Below, one piece after another: positions 62,528 to 64,000 of a DNA stretch of 64,000 nucleotides. Positions within the stretch are counted from its first letter, which is position 1. Each line of letters begins with the position of its first letter. The DNA comes from Oscillospiraceae bacterium Marseille-Q3528. Lineage in GTDB: Bacteria; Bacillota; Clostridia; Lachnospirales; Lachnospiraceae. The stretch covers positions 1 through 64,000 of the forward strand of contig JAGTTR010000018.1 of NCBI GenBank assembly GCA_018223385.1. The letters are read 5' to 3'. The notes under the pieces are model-generated. The model saw only the letters and a program-made list of their open reading frames with translations, made no database searches and was not told where the DNA came from. The translations under genes and the position numbers were made by a program.

Positions 62528-63363
62528 AATTCATCCACCAGTTCATCTATTGTCAGGATTCCATCCGAAAGCGGAACGCCTTTTTCTTTCAGCTCATGGG
62601 CCAGCAGCGTTACCTGCGGCACGTCCAGGCTGTATTTCTTCAGTTCATCCACCCGGGAGAAAATCTCTCTGGGCGTTCCCTGCATGACGATTTTTCCATC
62701 GTCCATGACGATGACCTTATCCGCCCACACCACTTCTTCCATATAATGGGTGATAAGGATGACCGTCACCTCTTCTACCTCGTTCAGCGCCCGCACCGTC
62801 CGGATGACCTCCTTGCGTCCGTTGGGATCCAGCATGGCTGTCGGTTCATCCAGCACGATACATTTCGGGTGCATGGCCACCACACCGGCAATGGCTACCC
62901 TCTGCTTCTGTCCGCCGGACAGACGGTTGGGCGAATGATGCCGGTATTCCAGCATTCCCACAGCCTGCAGGCTTTCCTGCACCCGATCCCAGATTTCCAG
63001 CGATGGCACACCCAAGTTCTCAGGACCAAAGCCCACATCCTCTTCCACCACACTTCCAATGATCTGATTATCCGGATTCTGGAAAACCATTCCGGCCGTC
63101 TGTCGGATATTCCAGATGTCTTTTTCCTCTTTGGTATCCATGCCGCCTACCCACATCGTTCCCTCCGTGGGAGTCAGAATGGCATTGATATGCTTGGCCA
63201 GCGTGGATTTTCCGGAACCGTTATGACCAAGGATTGCAATAAATTCGCCCCGTTGCACATCCAGATCGACGCCGTCCACTGCCCGGCGGATCTCCTCGAC
63301 CCTTCCTTCTTCATCTCTTCTGATATATTCATGCACCAGCTTTGCTGCCTCAATGATTCCCAT
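62515..63363 (-). CDS. ecfA1: ECF transporter ATPase A1
   Basis: A 282-residue ATPase: Walker [10 protein letters not shown], signature [13 protein letters not shown], Walker [14 protein letters not shown], switch His in LITHYMEE. First gene of the ecfA1-ecfA2-ecfT-truA unit. Confidence 0.96.
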   Translation of the reverse strand: MGIIEAAKLVHEYIRRDEEGRVEEIRRAVDGVDLDVQRGEFIAILGHNGSGKSTLAKHINAILTPTEGTMWVGGMDTKEEKDIWNIRQTAGMVFQNPDNQIIGSVVEEDVGFGPENLGVPSLEIWDRVQESLQAVGMLEYRHHSPNRLSGGQKQRVAIAGVVAMHPKCIVLDEPTAMLDPNGRKEVIRTVRALNEVEEVTVILITHYMEEVVWADKVIVMDDGKIVMQGTPREIFSRVDELKKYSLDVPQVTLLAHELKEKGVPLSDGILTIDELVDELCQS

Positions 63364-63401
63364 GCAAATGCTCCTTCGTAAAAGCCGTCTAAATTACTCC
63401 C

Positions 63402-63430
63402 ATTGTATCCAACTTGCCTCATTTTTGCAA
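63402..63430 (-). promoter_or_regulatory. Promoter of the ecfA1 operon
   Basis: TTGCAA (63425-63430) and TACAAT (63402-63407) with a 17-base spacer, about 40 bases before the ecfA1 start. The remaining bases up to 63538 show nothing else. Confidence 0.75.
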
Positions 63431-63538
63431 GCGGTAATCCCATCTGCCGTAAAACATGCGTACTGTTCAGTTCTCATCCAGACATCAAAAACCGCCGCAG
63501 CGGGATTACACGCCTGCCGCTTCTATATGGCAGTTCTG

Positions 63539-64000
63539 TCAGATTTCAGTCACATCAACCTTAATAAAATCACCAAACTGCTGTTGTAATCGCCGGGCCA
63601 CTGCCAGAGATGCGCTGTTTCTCTGATCCACCCGGATCCATACCCGGTCCAGATACAGGGAATCCCGGGCGTAGAGAAGAATCTGCCGGCAGGCAAACGA
63701 AGCTAGCCCTTTGCCACGGTATGGAGTAGAAATTACGTAGCCTAACGTTATCCTGGCATCTATCGGCTCTTTCACCGCGATCCCGTCCTCAACCGCCGTC
63801 TCTGTTTCCGATGCCTGCCTGTCTGTTTTCCCGGTCGTCTCCTCCGATTTCTGTCTGCCTGTTTCTACTGTCGGCGCTTCCGGTTCCCACCTGTCACTGC
63901 CTCTGGAATCGTTCCTGCCGGATTCTTCTGTTTGTGCTGTCCTGCCTCCGTCGCTTTCCGTTCCGTCCTCCACGCCCAATCCGACATGCCCGATGATCCT
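63539..64000 (-). CDS. GNAT acetyltransferase with a large disordered insert, 5' end outside window
   Basis: The frame is open to the window end (reading RIIGHVGLGVEDG), so the start lies beyond base 64000. The C-terminal part is a RimJ/GNAT fold: LGYVISTPYRGKGLASFACR is the acetyl-CoA loop and VDQRNSASLAVARRL the following helix. Between GHVGLG and RITLGYV, where the family has a short hairpin, about 60 Glu/Thr/Gly/Asp-rich residues are inserted. The protein is likely active on a small molecule or protein N terminus. Confidence 0.75.
   Translation of the reverse strand, partial: RIIGHVGLGVEDGTESDGGRTAQTEESGRNDSRGSDRWEPEAPTVETGRQKSEETTGKTDRQASETETAVEDGIAVKEPIDARITLGYVISTPYRGKGLASFACRQILLYARDSLYLDRVWIRVDQRNSASLAVARRLQQQFGDFIKVDVTEI

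Noticed and set aside
1..64000. tRNA or rRNA genes
   Set aside because: None recognised on reading; a dedicated tRNA scan was not possible.

Overview
The window looks like a piece of a gut Firmicutes genome, most likely Lachnospiraceae. The right edge (about 59.05-64 kb, minus strand) is ordinary chromosome in a clostridial order: ecfA1-ecfA2-ecfT-truA-rplM-rpsI. Almost everything else is accessory DNA downstream of the rpsI 3' end. The decisive observation is a 50-bp direct repeat of the last codons of rpsI. One copy is rpsI itself (59051-59100). The other (3582-3631) sits next to a tyrosine integrase gene and differs only at synonymous positions. The interval 3582-59100 is therefore best read as an integrative element, or a stack of decayed elements, using rpsI as its attachment site.

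Layout. 1-3.3 kb: tail of another mobile element (XRE regulator, relaxase, AlbA/HATPase protein). 3.5-7.1 kb: att copy, two paralogous integrases, an excisionase-like gene and mazF. 8.2-18.3 kb: a GC-rich, one-direction redox operon, rrf2, acyl-CoA dehydrogenase/ETF-alpha/rubredoxin fusion, two flavodiiron proteins, class I nrdA/nrdB, trxA, trxB. 18.4-19.0 kb: scar of a second AlbA/integrase element. 19.0-25.4 kb: kdpE, kdpD, a small membrane gene, trkA and trkH, then a deleted kdpA/kdpB remnant. 25.8-31.9 kb: cyclophilin, hydantoinase/oxoprolinase pair hyuA-hyuB and an anion permease sharing a promoter motif with hyuA. 32-37.6 kb: transposase scrap, sortase-anchored surface protein, tnpV and a chimeric serine recombinase. 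37.7-39.6 kb: an AbiE-like toxin-antitoxin pair with a clear operator-promoter. 39.6-44.9 kb: fragments (BrnA-like antitoxin, IS66 part, a GC-rich GH3 lipoprotein segment, a truncated group II intron, the end of a virD4-type conjugation gene). 45-52.6 kb: AraC regulator, ECF S and T components, a giant ECF-ATPase/ABC fusion and a second ABC half-transporter. 52.7-57.4 kb: methyltransferases, acetyltransferases, an HD protein and an intact IS1182 copy. 57.7-58.6 kb: a conjugative-element membrane protein fragment joined to a truncated phage antirepressor, then rpsI.

The most interesting system is the redox operon. It is led by a perfect promoter inside an Rrf2-type inverted repeat and joins oxygen-consuming flavodiiron proteins, a dehydrogenase fused to its own electron-transfer modules, thioredoxin and an O2-dependent ribonucleotide reductase. 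I read it as a transferable oxygen-tolerance cassette for an anaerobe; that reading is inference. Many genes here are broken, and breakpoints are given where they can be seen. Family names come from recognising protein sequences by eye; no database search was run.
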